Shown piece after piece: positions 11,471 through 23,018 of a stretch of 64,000 nt of DNA (position 1 is the stretch's first letter; each line of letters starts with the position of its first letter). The position numbers and the translations under genes were made by a program. The stretch covers positions 64,893,501 to 64,957,500 of the forward strand of contig CM073593.1 in assembly GCA_037074705.1 (NCBI GenBank). Direction: 5' to 3'. The stretch is from Zhengitettix transpicula. Its lineage: Eukaryota > Arthropoda > Insecta > Orthoptera > Tetrigidae. Under the pieces are notes generated by a model. That model was given only the letters and a program-made list of their open reading frames with translations, ran no database searches and was not told the origin of the DNA.

Positions 11471-13096
11471 AATCTTAGCTAACAATAACCTTCTGTGAAT
11501 GTTAAATTCGTCTAATGCATGCTTAACTTCAGTGGAATTAAATGCACTAATATGAAGTTACATCTAAGTTAATGTCTTACATTGTTATAATTACAATGTT
11601 TGTAATATAATTCAAATCGTATTGCATTTTGATAAACTGTGCTAAAGGTTACTTCAATCTGTGGCACATTACAGTGAAGGTGTTTTCAGATCGTTTGTTT
11701 TATACGAAAAGTTGCTGCCGACACAAAGACTTGATAGAATCCAGCGATTTCTCGCAATCTGAACCGTGCCTTTCCCGGGAGAGAAATATGTAGTTGTCAC
11801 AAGTCAGATTGCCTGCAGCCATCTGCTTTCAGTGACGACACCAGAGAAATAAACTCACATTTCGCGACTCGTGTCTTAGACAATGCAATATGAAAGCCAC
11901 CAACACCTCGCGCTTCCTAGTTAAGCCTCTGTTCCCCGATGTCATATTAAACCTGTCACACTGAATAAAATTCCCCGTGTGAATTTACGAATTCGACTTG
12001 ACGTAACCGCATGAAATAAAAGAATATGCACACCGGTTTGTTTGTCATCACACAAACGTTACCTATATTTGTTTTTATAATGAAACCCGTCTTTATTGCA
12101 CATATTTTTGACACATTGGATTCCATTTTATGAACTTCTTTCGGCTATCTTTCCTTACAGATACCATTCAAGATTTCCTGTAAGTTGTATTAGATACGTA
12201 TTTCCGGTCTATCAAACGTATCAACTATAATTATGAGAAATGAAAAATTTACGTCTGATTGAAAATTACTAATAAGAAATTTAGACAAATGCAGACAAAA
12301 GAAGTGATAATACAAATACCACACAACGTTTCTGGGATCCTAGTCCCTTTCTTCAGGTGCTAAGAAGAGCCTAGAGCGACACAACTGCACTAGTCCTCTG
12401 ACTAAATCCTTTTTCTGAACGTTATCTTCTTAACTTTACCACACTTCTTTACCCTACTTGCATTTGCATTTAAAAATGATTTATCTACAATATACTGTAA
12501 GCTTTTCGCGATATGAAATAAATATAACTTTTTCGCCTTGTGCACAATTTTTTAAATTTATTTCACGCATTGCTGAGATTAACGCATGTTAAATTTTAAA
12601 TTGAACTTTCTACAAAGCAAATCCAGCCATAAAAATTATATGAATTTGTTTGAAATGAAAATTGTTCAAAAGAATAACTTGAGCGAAATATCTAGTCTTG
12701 GCAAAATATTATGCTTAGTCGACCTCTAAACAGCGGTGACAGTGTGGGTGGGGAGGAGCTCCGTTTAATACAACTTGGAATTGTAAAAACTATTCTGAAA
12801 ATATTGACGCATGGAAATAGTTTTTTTTTTCAGTTCAGGCCGTATGGTTATAAAATGACTTTGTAACGTAAACAATACGGTTCGAAATTTTGACTGAATA
12901 TGATGATTGATCAATCAACTGGTGTTTAATACAAATAAAATTTTACGATTATTGAATGTTAGATGTTATTCCAAAATTCTTAGTGTTTTGAAAATCGTTC
13001 ACAGTGGAATTGGGTCAGCTGATATGACAAATAAATAAATTGATTCCTTTGATACTGTTTACTGATTATTTGTATTGGTTTTCTTATTTTTTTTAG
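11471..13096. other. Intergenic, with a GC-richer patch
   Basis: About 11660-12020 is clearly richer in G+C and CpG than its surroundings but has no plausible ORF. A hammerhead-like block lies at 12322-12356 (listed). The remainder is AT-rich with nothing recognised. Confidence 0.65.
12322..12356 (-). ncRNA. Hammerhead-like core (Penelope-type), relic
   Basis: On the minus strand CTGAAGA is followed by AAGGGACTAGGATCCCA and GAAACGTTGTG. GGGA pairs with TCCC around the loop CTAGGA, giving a four-pair stem II exactly where a hammerhead needs it; the pair next to the core is an A-A mismatch. A short stem III of AC with GT around the loop GTT is possible, but the next base is G, which would block cleavage at the usual H17 position. 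Best of the set for stem II; probably a non-functional Penelope remnant. Confidence 0.45.
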
Positions 13097-13413
13097 GGTA
13101 ACATGAGGGTAATCCGCATGGTGGCAACTTCCCTTTAATAGCCTAGGAAGGGATCTGAAAGGGGGGATGCGGAAGGGAAGAGGAAGGTAGCCAAGTGTTA
13201 ACTAGGGCCCCCGGGCTTATAGTTTAAGGATCCTACCCGGCATTCGCCTAAAAGTAATGCAGGGAAAACCCTAGAAAAACCTGCACCAGGTAGGTCGGGC
13301 ATTGGGTACTTGTCCCACGCCCTTCCGGTAGCGGGAGAAGAGTTTGCTATGGTGACGCAGCATTCCCTTCTCCGTACCTCGACCAGTTTAGGAGGCAGCT
13401 TGCCGACTGTTCC
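13097..13413 (-). mobile_element. Repeat family A copy, 3' end with poly(T) on + strand
   Basis: Starts directly after a run of eight T (agggtaacatgaggg) and continues through ttccctttaatagc, cccgggcttatagtttaagg, gcagggaaaaccctagaaaa and ttaggaggcagcttgccgac before stopping abruptly at 13413. Read on the minus strand this is a 5'-truncated element ending in poly(A). An open stretch around 13260-13430 corresponds to the one in the 16164 copy but matches no protein I know. Confidence 0.85.
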
Positions 13414-16163
13414 AATATTGAAAATACTACTTTATTCAAACATTTTTGATAATATAAACAGAGAAAAAAATTAAAGGCGTTCTTCTTTTTATAAAATATG
13501 ACATAAATACATATCTTATCTCACTATCATTTTTTGTGCCTTCCCGTTAAAAATATTATTATTAGAATTGTCACCGAATAAGAAGAATATTACCGCAGTT
13601 GTTAAATTACCGATATTTCACAGAATCGTAAAAACTCCTTCCCAGGTCGGATTCACAACGTGGGCTCGTCACAGGCAGGAAACAACAGAAAAAGCAGCAA
13701 AATCGCTCAGACACAAGACAGAAAGCAGACAAAATGTATGATATTTTATAATTCAGTGTTCCTTCCTTATTTTCCGCTCGGAAGCTTATTACAATAGAAT
13801 ACATACACGACTCCCTTAGTCAAAAGAAGTTTCGTCGTTGATCTCAAAACGACGATACCATTTATTAAAGTAAATAATTCCAATAACAATTCTGTAGTAT
13901 CAGCATCAGTTGTTAATTTTAATTTAATAGCTTTCATTTCTGTGAATCATACTCATCCAATGCAACAAAGCATAAATAAATAAACATATAGCAATTTGTA
14001 AAAGTTACAGAAAAAAATTAAATAATTATTTGAAAACTCATACCTGTTCCAGAACTTAGAGTTTAAAGCACAATTGAAACCAGTTTACGATCAAAACACA
14101 CTCGTCAAATGAAGTGAAAATATTGATTACAATTCAAAGATTTTTAGATAAAGCTAAATATTGTTGTCATGTAATTGTACAGATACTTTAATTAACTGTC
14201 CATCTATTTAAAATTAATGTCACTGATAATTTCATCTGTATGTGTACTTATAAATATAGCATCAGCCGTTCAAAGTTTTAAACAATTGTTTCGTCTGATT
14301 AAAAAATAGTTGTATTCTATGGTTGGTTATTTTACAATAGTGGTGAAAAAATTTTATTTTTACTTTAATAATTTTCGTTTATAAATACGGTGGAAATGAA
14401 TCCGTAATATCACTTATTAAAATTTTGAGAAGGTATATGAGATAGAAATTTTTTTCTTCCATATCACATTTTTATCTTTCAATGAAGTAAACAAATTTTA
14501 TAGTTAGAGGTTTAAGTGTCATCATAATTATAATTAATATAATTTTTTTATCAATTTTTCATAATTATATAAGAAAACAAATTAGTAAATGTTGAACTAC
14601 CTAATCTATATCTAGAATTGTTCGATATTACGCGATCATCGTTGATATTATTTAATTATTCTATACATTCATAATTCTCATAATTAACGGGACTGTTTGT
14701 TTAAAAAAAAATTAAGGTAAAAATTTGCGTAGGAGTTTTGTTACTTCGTTGCTCTCCAACGATAATGCGTAGCCTAAGAGCAAATACCTCTGTCAAATAG
14801 ATCTCTGTGGTCTAAACTAAATATTTATCTGTGTTTTGAATCATTACAACATGTTTTCTAAAACACATTTTTATATGCGGTGAAAATAATTTTTTTTAGA
14901 CTTGTTATACCATAGATAAATTGTTATACTTTCGTAAGATTAGTCCGGACGTCAATTAAAAACTTAATTCCATATATAATCTTTTTCTGTCAGTGAAAGG
15001 AAAATGTAACTATTTTAACTATTCCGTATCGAATTTATTTTTATTCATCTTTCCCTTTTGAGGTAAGATGTTAGTCCAGTGCACGTCCTTTGAGAAGACG
15101 AATAAGGCAGAAGAATAATTGGTATCGTGTAGTATTAAGAATAGTGGATTGCCCTCTCCGTTCGGTGCGCGTGTTGCGATCTGCAAGACGCCACGTTAGG
15201 CGACGTGTTAATGTTAATGCGTTGCATAGTCGCAGTTAGCTAATGGATACCGGAGATGACGCCGAGCCTTATCTGACGGGGCGAACCGCGTTCTTTTATG
15301 CATGAACCCCTTCGTCGTCCCGAAGGCGAGGCTCAGAAATCGAACCTCAGCGGCAGCCACTTTATCCTAACATTACACGACCACTTATCAAGAGTTTCCC
15401 ATTTAAGTAATCCCACAAAAAAGGTTTAAGGATTAGGAGAAAACTGAAGAAGACGCCACGATGAAAAATTGGCGTTTATTAATCAAATAATTATTTTTAA
15501 AAACGGAACTTATAGAGTTTTAAAAACTGTTGAATAACTTCCTAAATTCCTCAGAATTTAATATTGTTGTCTGACTTCAGTTTTGGAATCTGATTTAGAT
15601 ACTTCCAACGTCTGTCTACGTTCTCACTTTCACACTGAAGTAATTAATTCTGGACAGTCGAGACCAAGTGACATTTTAGTGGATAATTGCAACGACGGTG
15701 GTACCGTCGAATTCATTAATTAATTAGAATAACGTTACATGTAGATGATGAAAATTAGTTTTGGATAAAGGAAAGAAGATTTTACGAATTTACTGCAATT
15801 TAAATATCTGTAAAACAAAACAAGGTTCCCGTCAAATACTGCTTTCCGTTATTTCCTGGGAGGCGGTCGGGTAAACTCGGGTTAATTTTTTGTTTGTAAA
15901 AATTTGCTTTTGTGTACTCCATTCACGCCTCTAAATGACCCGAGAAACCACGTGATAAAGTCTCAAGCACTTACTGTATCTGAGAAACGTTATGTAGTAT
16001 TAATTTTATTTAGAACCTTCAGAGACTGGATTTTTTCTTGTTTTAAAGCGGAGACAATTACAGAATTTTCCATGTCAATTATCAAACTGTCTAATTAAAT
16101 TTTGTAAATGCCTTCACTTAAAGTTGATTTTTTAAGGTGTAGTAGAGACGTTATGTATAGCGT
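13414..16163. other. Intergenic, with a CpG-rich patch
   Basis: AT-rich DNA. Around 13795-13850 a fragment (cgactcccttagtcaaaag, then caaaacgacga) matches repeat family B. About 15080-15370 is a marked GC/CpG-rich patch with no ORF that could be a regulatory or conserved element. The minus-strand open frame at 13607-13804 is not convincing. Confidence 0.6.
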
Positions 16164-16565
16164 AATCCGCATAGTGGCAACTCCCCTCTTATAGCATAGG
16201 AAAATGGAGTGAAAGTGGGGATGCGGAAAGGTAGTGCACGATAGCTAAGGGTTAACTAGGGTCCCCGGTCTATAGTTTAAGGAACCTACCCGGAAATTTG
16301 CCTAAAAGTGATGCAGGGAAAATCCTAGAAAAACCTTCAACAGGTGGGTCCTGCATTTGGTACTTGTCCCACGCCTTTCCGATGGCGGTAGAGAGGTTTG
16401 CTGTGGGGACGCAGCTTTCCCCTCGCCTTGCCGTAACCAGTTTAGGAGGCAGCTGGCCGACTATTCCAATAGGAATAGAAGACAACTCTTACCATATGCC
16501 CAAGGTCTGCGACCTCGGAACATGCACCTCTCAAAACAGGCCGAGGTGCCTCAGCATGTGGAAAA
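16164..16565 (-). mobile_element. Repeat family A copy, longest single unit
   Basis: About 400 bp, from gtaatccgcatagtggcaac to gaggtgcctcagcatgtgg. It covers nearly the whole unit seen in the 18341 copy and lacks only the last 20-odd bases plus poly(A). Two open frames (16298-16708 on +, 16270-16485 on -) cross it, but neither shows reverse-transcriptase or endonuclease motifs, so I treat it as 3' untranslated retroelement sequence. Confidence 0.85.
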
Positions 16566-18340
16566 ATTCATATAATGGATGTGAGAAGGCGAGCCTTTAT
16601 ATTGAATGCGAACAAAAATATCTCAATAATTTTAAGAAACTCACGTTTAAAAATTTATCAAGGGGAAATTGTATTTTTTTTTTGGCTATATTGGAATATC
16701 GCAACTAATTAGGCGAGCTCAGGCCCGGTTGATATCTACTAGGGCCAATATTATTGCGGATACAGTCGGACTGAATCATGTCAAATATTATGCAATATAC
16801 AAGTCAGACGAACAGAATTAGACTAATAAATAAACTGTGAAACTAAAGGCGTAAGTAATTTCGAATTTAATTGATACGGAATGGTCGTGGATTAAGAATG
16901 CATTTTGGCGCAGCGTTTAGCAGTTGTAACAATTGATAAAATAAAATTTATGAATTATTGTTTTTATGAAAATTGAATAATGTACTACTTAAAATCCCTT
17001 GCTATGTGAAATTGTATATTTTTTCTGGATCGTCTCCACAAGACTTCACCCAACGAAGATCATTTCTGATTCTGCAATTACCATGGCTTCAAGTCTGGTA
17101 TTCGCATGGCCAATTCCATTTTAACACTTTGTTGTTTACCGATCCAGTTTACTTTTTCCTTTGATGCGTTTTTATCATTCTTACGTTTATTAATCGAGTG
17201 TTTATCACCGAGTTTCTGTGTGCCGCGACAGATAATTTATCATAAATTGGAGAAGCAGTAGGCCTACTACAGTTAATACTCGTCCGTATAGGGATTATTC
17301 CAAGTGTCTTTCACCGAGATACGTAATACTCGTAAGTACGGAGACGACGATCGAGTCTTCGGGGCTGACAATTCTCCGCCGCCTGAGTGGCTCTCCTCCA
17401 GAATTGCGAGGAAATGCGGGGGCGGACAGCAAAGTTCCTATTGTCGAGACACGTCAATTTCCACTGTAGCACTTAGCATCCATTAAGGGGAGGAAAGTGC
17501 TTCCAAAGCTAAGAAATAAAATTATATTCTTATTATTTAACTATACTGGCGCTCCCTCGAGTACGCAGTAGAAGTTAAAAAGTTAAGGAACGTCATATTT
17601 GGAGGGTATCCAGAATCCTTTCCAAAAAAAAAATACGTTATTTTTTTCATTTATCGGTCTGAATAACGTCGACTGACATACTGTATGATTAGATTATTTT
17701 TTAATTTGCTCGGCTCTGGAATTATGAATTTTCAGAACCTTCTAAACAACATATTTCAACATTTAATAATGTAGCATAAATTTATTATAAACTAATATTA
17801 TTTAACTACATAAATTAATTAATTTTTCCAAACACCTCTGTATTAGAAATTGAATACAGCTTCTTTTCGTCAATGTACTGAGGCCTTCTTATGAGAAACC
17901 GTCGAAGTAGCAACTCCAATTAGGAAAAACAGGTATATTAAATAATGTTAGTGATGCCATTTGGCAACTGTTTCTGGTAACTGTCCTAAAAGCCTAAATC
18001 GGAAGCCATTTTTGCTTCAGATGCATAATAATCGTTTCTTCTTAGAGACTTCAACTCAACGAACCGTAGACTTGTCTGTTTGATCATAAACTTGCCACTG
18101 AAGTTCACAAAATCTAATCTCTTGAATTCACCCTGTGATACTTCAGCTCTGATTATTATTGTCCTTAGTAGACTTCTTTCCACTTTTCAACTCTCGGTGT
18201 AATTATTGGGAAATGCGATAAGATTTTCCTCTTGAATATCGCCACATCACATCATTTGTGTATCAAACTGTCTCCAGTCAAATTATACAACTCTCAGGTC
18301 AAACTTAAGAACTGATGTTTATATCATACTTTATAAAAAA
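16566..18340. other. Intergenic, with a GC-rich patch
   Basis: About 17270-17490 is GC/CpG-rich (gccgcctgagtggctctcc region) without a credible ORF. The rest is AT-rich and unrecognised. Confidence 0.6.
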
Positions 18341-19029
18341 AACTCCTCTCCCGCTATCGGAAGGGCGTGGGACAAGTATCCAATGCCCGACCTACCCGAT
18401 GCAGGTTTTCCTAGGGTTTTCCCTGCATTTCTTTAGGCGAATGCCGGGTAGGATCCTTAAACTATAGCCCGGGGGCATAGTAACCCTTGGCTACCTTCCT
18501 CCACCCTTCCGCATTCCCCCTTTAAAATCCCTTCCTATGCTATTAAAGGGGAGTTATCCAAGGCTACCTTTGGGGATGCCTTTTCCTCTCCGTTTTTGAA
18601 CTAAGGTTCCCACAAGCCGAGGCACCTCGGCCTGTTCTGAGAGATGTATGTTCCGGGGTCACAGACCTTGGGCATAGGGTAAGTTTTCCGCTATTCCCAT
18701 TGGAATAGTCGGCCAGCTGCCTCCGAAACTAGTCGAGGCACTGAGAAGGGAATGCTGCGTCCCCACAGCAAACTCCTCTCCCGCTATCGGAAGGGTGTGA
18801 GACAAATACCCAATGCCCGACCTTCCTGATGGAGGTTTTTCTAGGGTTTTCCCTGCATTTCTTTAGGCGAATGCCGGGTAGAATCCTTAAAATATAGCCC
18901 GGGGGCCCTAGTTAACCCTTGGCTACCTTCCTCTACCCTTCCGCATCCCCCTTTCAAATCCCTTCCTATGCTATTAAAGGGGAGTTGCCCAACGTGCATT
19001 ATCCGCATGTAGCCTGTTGCCCTAAAAAA
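18341..19029 (+). mobile_element. Repeat family A copy with 1.5 tandem 431-bp units and poly(A)
   Basis: The block ctcccgctatcggaaggg recurs at 18348 and 18778, and aaaggggagtt recurs at 18545 and 18976, so a 430-431 bp unit is repeated in tandem. After the second unit comes gcatgtagcctgttgcccta and a run of A at 19022-19029. In this orientation the element has a poly(A) 3' end and an abrupt 5' end, as expected for a retrotransposon 3' region made of tandem repeats. Confidence 0.85.
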
Positions 19030-19120
19030 AACCTATTACCAAAAAAACATAGTACGTTGAAATTATATCATACTTTGTAAACCCATTACCAAAAATACAT
19101 AGTACGTTGAAATTATTTCG
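19030..19120 (+). repeat. Short tandem duplication, period about 51 bp
   Basis: cattaccaaaaa.acatagtacgttgaaatta occurs twice in a row, separated by tatcatactttgtaaac. It directly follows the poly(A) of the family A element; atatcatactttataaa also lies just before that element at 18321, so the insertion site may itself have been duplicated. Confidence 0.75.
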
Positions 19121-19134
19121 TCAAGCCCTTCCAG

Positions 19135-19310
19135 ATATTATTTTATTACTGACTTATTTACAGTCGCATCAGCAGCTCTGGTTATTCTAGTCGGGGAATA
19201 ATTTGCTGAGAGTTTTCTCAGACACACAAACATCCTCGCCCTCGCAGGCATTCAAACCCGGGACCTCTGTGACGCGTAACAATCACGATGACCCCTACAC
19301 CAGGAGGTCG
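19135..19310 (-). mobile_element. tRNA-derived SINE
   Basis: The minus strand starts cgacctcctggtgtagggg, an A-box-like segment, and about 45 bases later has cccgggtttgaatgcc, close to the B-box consensus GGTTCRANNCC. An unrelated body of about 100 bp follows and ends in a short A-rich tail near 19135-19150. Pol III boxes plus a non-tRNA body fit a SINE; the cloverleaf is not intact, so it is not a tRNA gene. Confidence 0.75.
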
Positions 19311-21172
19311 ATATATTTATTTTATTAGAACAAACACTTTCAATATTTTTATTTTCTCATTTATAAATCTTCCTGCTTAGAAAAGGAAGTAGATGATCAG
19401 TTCCCTCTCCAAAACAAAACATACCACGAGAAAAATGGCATAAATATTTTTCTAAATTTGATTTGAGATATTTTCAGCACAACATACCGCTCAACTATCA
19501 AGTTTCATTTACAATCCGTTTATAATATTTTCCTAGACCTGAAACATACACCGCTAGTAATTTTGCCTATTACTTTCGGTACCTTATTATGCTATATTTA
19601 AAGAAGAGCGTCGTCATAGGTCAATTAAGGAAATTAATTTAAAACGTATATGTCGTGAAAATATTTTATTTTAGGTAGAAATTTGGTCTTGTGAAATCAG
19701 TAGACTCGAAACGGGTAAGTTTGGTGACGAGTTTTCTGAACCAGACTTTACATATCTCTGGAAAATAAAATTACAGATAATTTTATATCCTTGTAGATAA
19801 CTCTCACTTCCTTTTTGGCGGTTTACAGACATTTAGTAATTCCTGAAAAAAATTAATTTTGAAGTTATAAAAATTCTTCTGTATTGTTAACTCGACGTTA
19901 ATGAGCAAAATAATTCAATATTGGCTTGTTCATCCAATTACGAGTATTCGAAGTCACGTGGTGAAATACAGGTCACTCGCACTTGCTTAATCCAAGCAAA
20001 CTTGGGCTTTGTTTGTAGTGAAGGAACGAGGTTTGCGAGAGCTCCGTCTCTATTGGCTATACAGAGCTTACGTCACAGCAAAGGGACCAATCTAATTAGC
20101 GAACTTCGCGCCGTGACTTAACGTTTTGCGATTTGCTGTCGGATTGGATTAAACACACACTACCTCGAGGTCGCATATTGTTTCTGAGGAGATAATTAAG
20201 TTTACTCTTAAATCAAATCGGATTTTCCGACGCTCAATTTCAGAAACTAAAGTGAAAAGGATTACAATTATAATTAACATCAATTTGTGAATTTGATCGG
20301 TGAGAATTATGACTCATATTAAAACAACTAAAAACCAACTGTGATTCTGTCTTCTTGTTATTTTAAGAATGAAGTTTTAAATTTGATTTTCATGACATAT
20401 TTATGAAGATATAAGATGTTTCTTTGGGCGTGGTAACACATACGTTTAAAATAAAAATAAAAATAAAATACAAATAAAAAATTCTAAGCGAGGATATAGA
20501 CGTCTCCTACCATGTTGCATTCAAATGAGAATACAAAATGAATGTATGCACGGCTCTCCTACAAAGCAAAATTTCATTTCTTCCGTAATTTGTGAAGGCT
20601 TCGGGCGGCGTCTGGTTCTTTGGCGCTACTTGAAGCGAAGCGAACCTGTATGATAGTACTTTTGACCGCAGCATCTTTGAGGTGCTCTCTTTAACCTCAG
20701 TGCTGTTATTGAAACTGAGATGAAAGCTGTGTGTCCTGGAATTCAGGGAATGTATCGAAGAGATTGCATCTGGGCCGCGTGCGGGGACGGGGGATGGCTC
20801 AATCAGCCGGGGAATTCCGGAAGCTTGCGTCCCTCTCTGAATCCAGCTGCCTGGTTAGATATGCTATGCAGTGGTCCTGAGTATGGTCGCCGCAGATATT
20901 GTCACTTTGATGACATTCCACTTCTCAGCAGCACATAGTTTCTGCAGGATCGATCAAGCGGTTACCTTGTTAACGGCAATTAAATTTCAAGAAATACTCC
21001 TGCTCGTCCAACGATGACGCGTTACGATGAAATCCACATACGTTAGCCCTGGTATGAAATTCCTTACGGTTTGCTTACTACGCACGGTCGCTTTAGCGTT
21101 AAATTAGAAAGAGTAACAATATTTAAAATTCCTAATTAACAGATTTTCACCTTTTACAGATATCAGGAAAAT
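19311..21172. other. Intergenic, with two GC-rich patches
   Basis: About 19920-20180 and 20500-21080 are GC/CpG-richer. The second contains an open frame at 20720-20938 (72 codons, ATG start) with no family resemblance. An AAAAT-type simple repeat lies at 20447-20480. The rest is AT-rich. Confidence 0.6.
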
Positions 21173-21756
21173 TAATATTTTATTTAAAAAACACTGTCGC
21201 GTGACAAATACTTGTTATGTATAAAAAAAATAGTTCTCTTCATATCTTTATTTTCTTAGATATATAAACTACAGCAACTTTCTGCGTTTGCCGTAATCAT
21301 TTGTCATCTACAGTAAAAAAGTCTTCAATGACTTTTTATCAATTGCCTTTTTACCTCGTTGATAACTTAGTTTATGTTTACGTTTATCACTGTATCTGGT
21401 TAGTCAATTTCTCAGTCAATAATGCCAAAATCTTTGCATACGTTTCAAAAAAATTTGCGTAAAATAAAATTTAACGTCTAATAACAATATGTCTATATAC
21501 AATTTAATAACATGCTGTCTGCCTACTAATAACTGTTTCCAAAAATTAATATGGTTCCAAAAATATACACCTTTTCTATTAACTGTGTTAGACATTGCTA
21601 TATTACAGGAAGTGATTGCAGTTACTTTTCTGGGTGTTTTAAAAAAATATTTCAAATTAATCAAATACAGAATTTACCAAATTTGTTTTTGATAATTATA
21701 AAATTAATTTTTAATAACGAAGTTTGGTTTTAGGTGTTGTGAGGAAACATTTAAAT
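21173..21756 (+). repeat. 580-bp direct repeat, copy 1
   Basis: Runs from atttaaaaaacactgtc to gtgaggaaacatttaaa and matches 22441-23018 along its whole length (roughly 85% by eye, with small indels). Open frames on both strands inside it match nothing known. It lies directly downstream, on the minus strand, of a DDE transposase relic. Confidence 0.88.
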
Positions 21757-22180
21757 TCCATCGGAATCCAAGCTTTCGTAAAATTATGCGGAGAGTCTAA
21801 GAGCTACCTTGAAAACCAATTTTTCCCTTAAGAACATTTAATACGGACTTTATTGTCGGTCGCTCCTTTTTAGTTAAATGAAAGTCAATTAACTGTTCGG
21901 CGAATGACGCATTTATCAAAATCGTCCTCTTCAGATTTTTTTTTCCTACACCGTACCATTTTTGGAGTTGAAAAAGAGGTCCCTGTACTCTGACACTCGT
22001 TTCATTTAAAATCCCATGCAAGCTTCTGATAGATATTCCATTTGCCTCCGCAACACGAGCTTGGATTCTTGCTATTACATTCTCTTCTTATGAATTTGTA
22101 TACGTTAGAAATAATTTCCCTACTTTGGCTGTGGATAATTTTACTGCCTCCTAATTTTTGTTTAATAGTTTCACTTTGCA
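21757..22180 (-). pseudogene. DDE-type DNA transposase relic, N-terminal part
   Basis: On the minus strand 22131-22078 reads SQSREIISNVYKFIRREC. After frame disruptions, 22021-21797 includes FHLTKKERPTIKSVLNVLK and GKIGFQGSS, then a stop and TLRIILRKLGFRW. This order resembles the helix-turn-helix N-terminal half of DDE-superfamily transposase-like proteins that are abundant and often unnamed in insect genomes. The catalytic domain that should follow is absent; the sequence changes at 21757 into the 580-bp repeat. It has at least one stop and a frame break, so it is a dead copy. Confidence 0.65.
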
Positions 22181-22440
22181 TCCTGGAAACTAATTAAGTA
22201 CAATAATAGTAATAATAGAACTTACAAAAATTTTCATAACATAAATAAAGACAAAATCTACCACCACTGAGTACAATATATTTCTTTGCGTCAATGTTTT
22301 TAGAATATTATTAATAGTTTCTAGTTGTCGCAGCAAAGAACCGTGTTCAACTGAGCTCATCGTTACCCCCACTACATCCTAAGAGGCGAGGACGACTGCG
22401 CAGCTTTGGTGGACACGACATCTGAAACCTCTCGAGCTAT
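22181..22440. other. Spacer between DDE relic and second direct repeat
   Basis: About 260 bp of unrecognised sequence with a short minus-strand open frame. It may be the 5' part of the same dead transposon. Confidence 0.45.
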
Positions 22441-23018
22441 AATATTATATTTAAAAAACACTGTCAAGTGACAAAAACGTTTTTTGTTATATATACTTGT
22501 TATGAATAAGAAATAGTTCTCTTCATATCTTTATTTTCATAGACATATAAACTACAGGAGCATTCTGCGTTTGCATAATCATCTGTCATCTACCGTACAC
22601 TGTCTTCCATGACTTTTGTCAAGTGCATTTTTTTTCCTCATTCATAACATAGTATTTGTTTAAGTTTATCACTGTATCTGGTTTGTCAATTTCTCAGTCA
22701 ATAATGTCAAAATCTTGGCCTACATTTCGAAAATTTTTCGTAACTTAAAAATATAAATATGCAATTTAATAACATGATGTCTGCCTACTAATAATTGTTT
22801 CCAAAAATTAGTATGGTTCCAAAAATATACACCTTTTCCATGAACTATATTAGACATTGCTATATTACAGGAAATAATTTCAGTTACTTTTCTGGGTGTT
22901 TTAAAATAATATTTTAAATTAATGAAATACAGAATTCACCAAATTTGTGTTTGATAATTATAAAATTAATTTTTAATAAAAAGTATGGGTTTTTGGAGTC
23001 GTGAGGAAACATTTAAAT
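22441..23018 (+). repeat. 580-bp direct repeat, copy 2
   Basis: Second copy of 21173-21756, sharing ttctcttcatatctttattt, gtctgcctactaat, ttccaaaaatta and cttttctgggtgtttta. Both copies contain TGTC...AACA ends, but the identity extends past them by several bases on each side. Confidence 0.88.

Noticed and set aside
13097..13103. Telomere-like TTAGGG at the family A end
   Set aside because: Only a single unit appears at the poly(T)/element junction; no tandem TTAGG array is present.
16298..16708. 136-codon open frame over repeat family A
   Set aside because: Other copies of the family do not keep the frame and no retroelement protein motif is present.
21173..23018. LTR retrotransposon interpretation of the 580-bp direct repeats
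   Set aside because: Interior of about 690 bp encodes a DNA-transposon-like relic, and repeat identity continues beyond the TG...CA-like ends.
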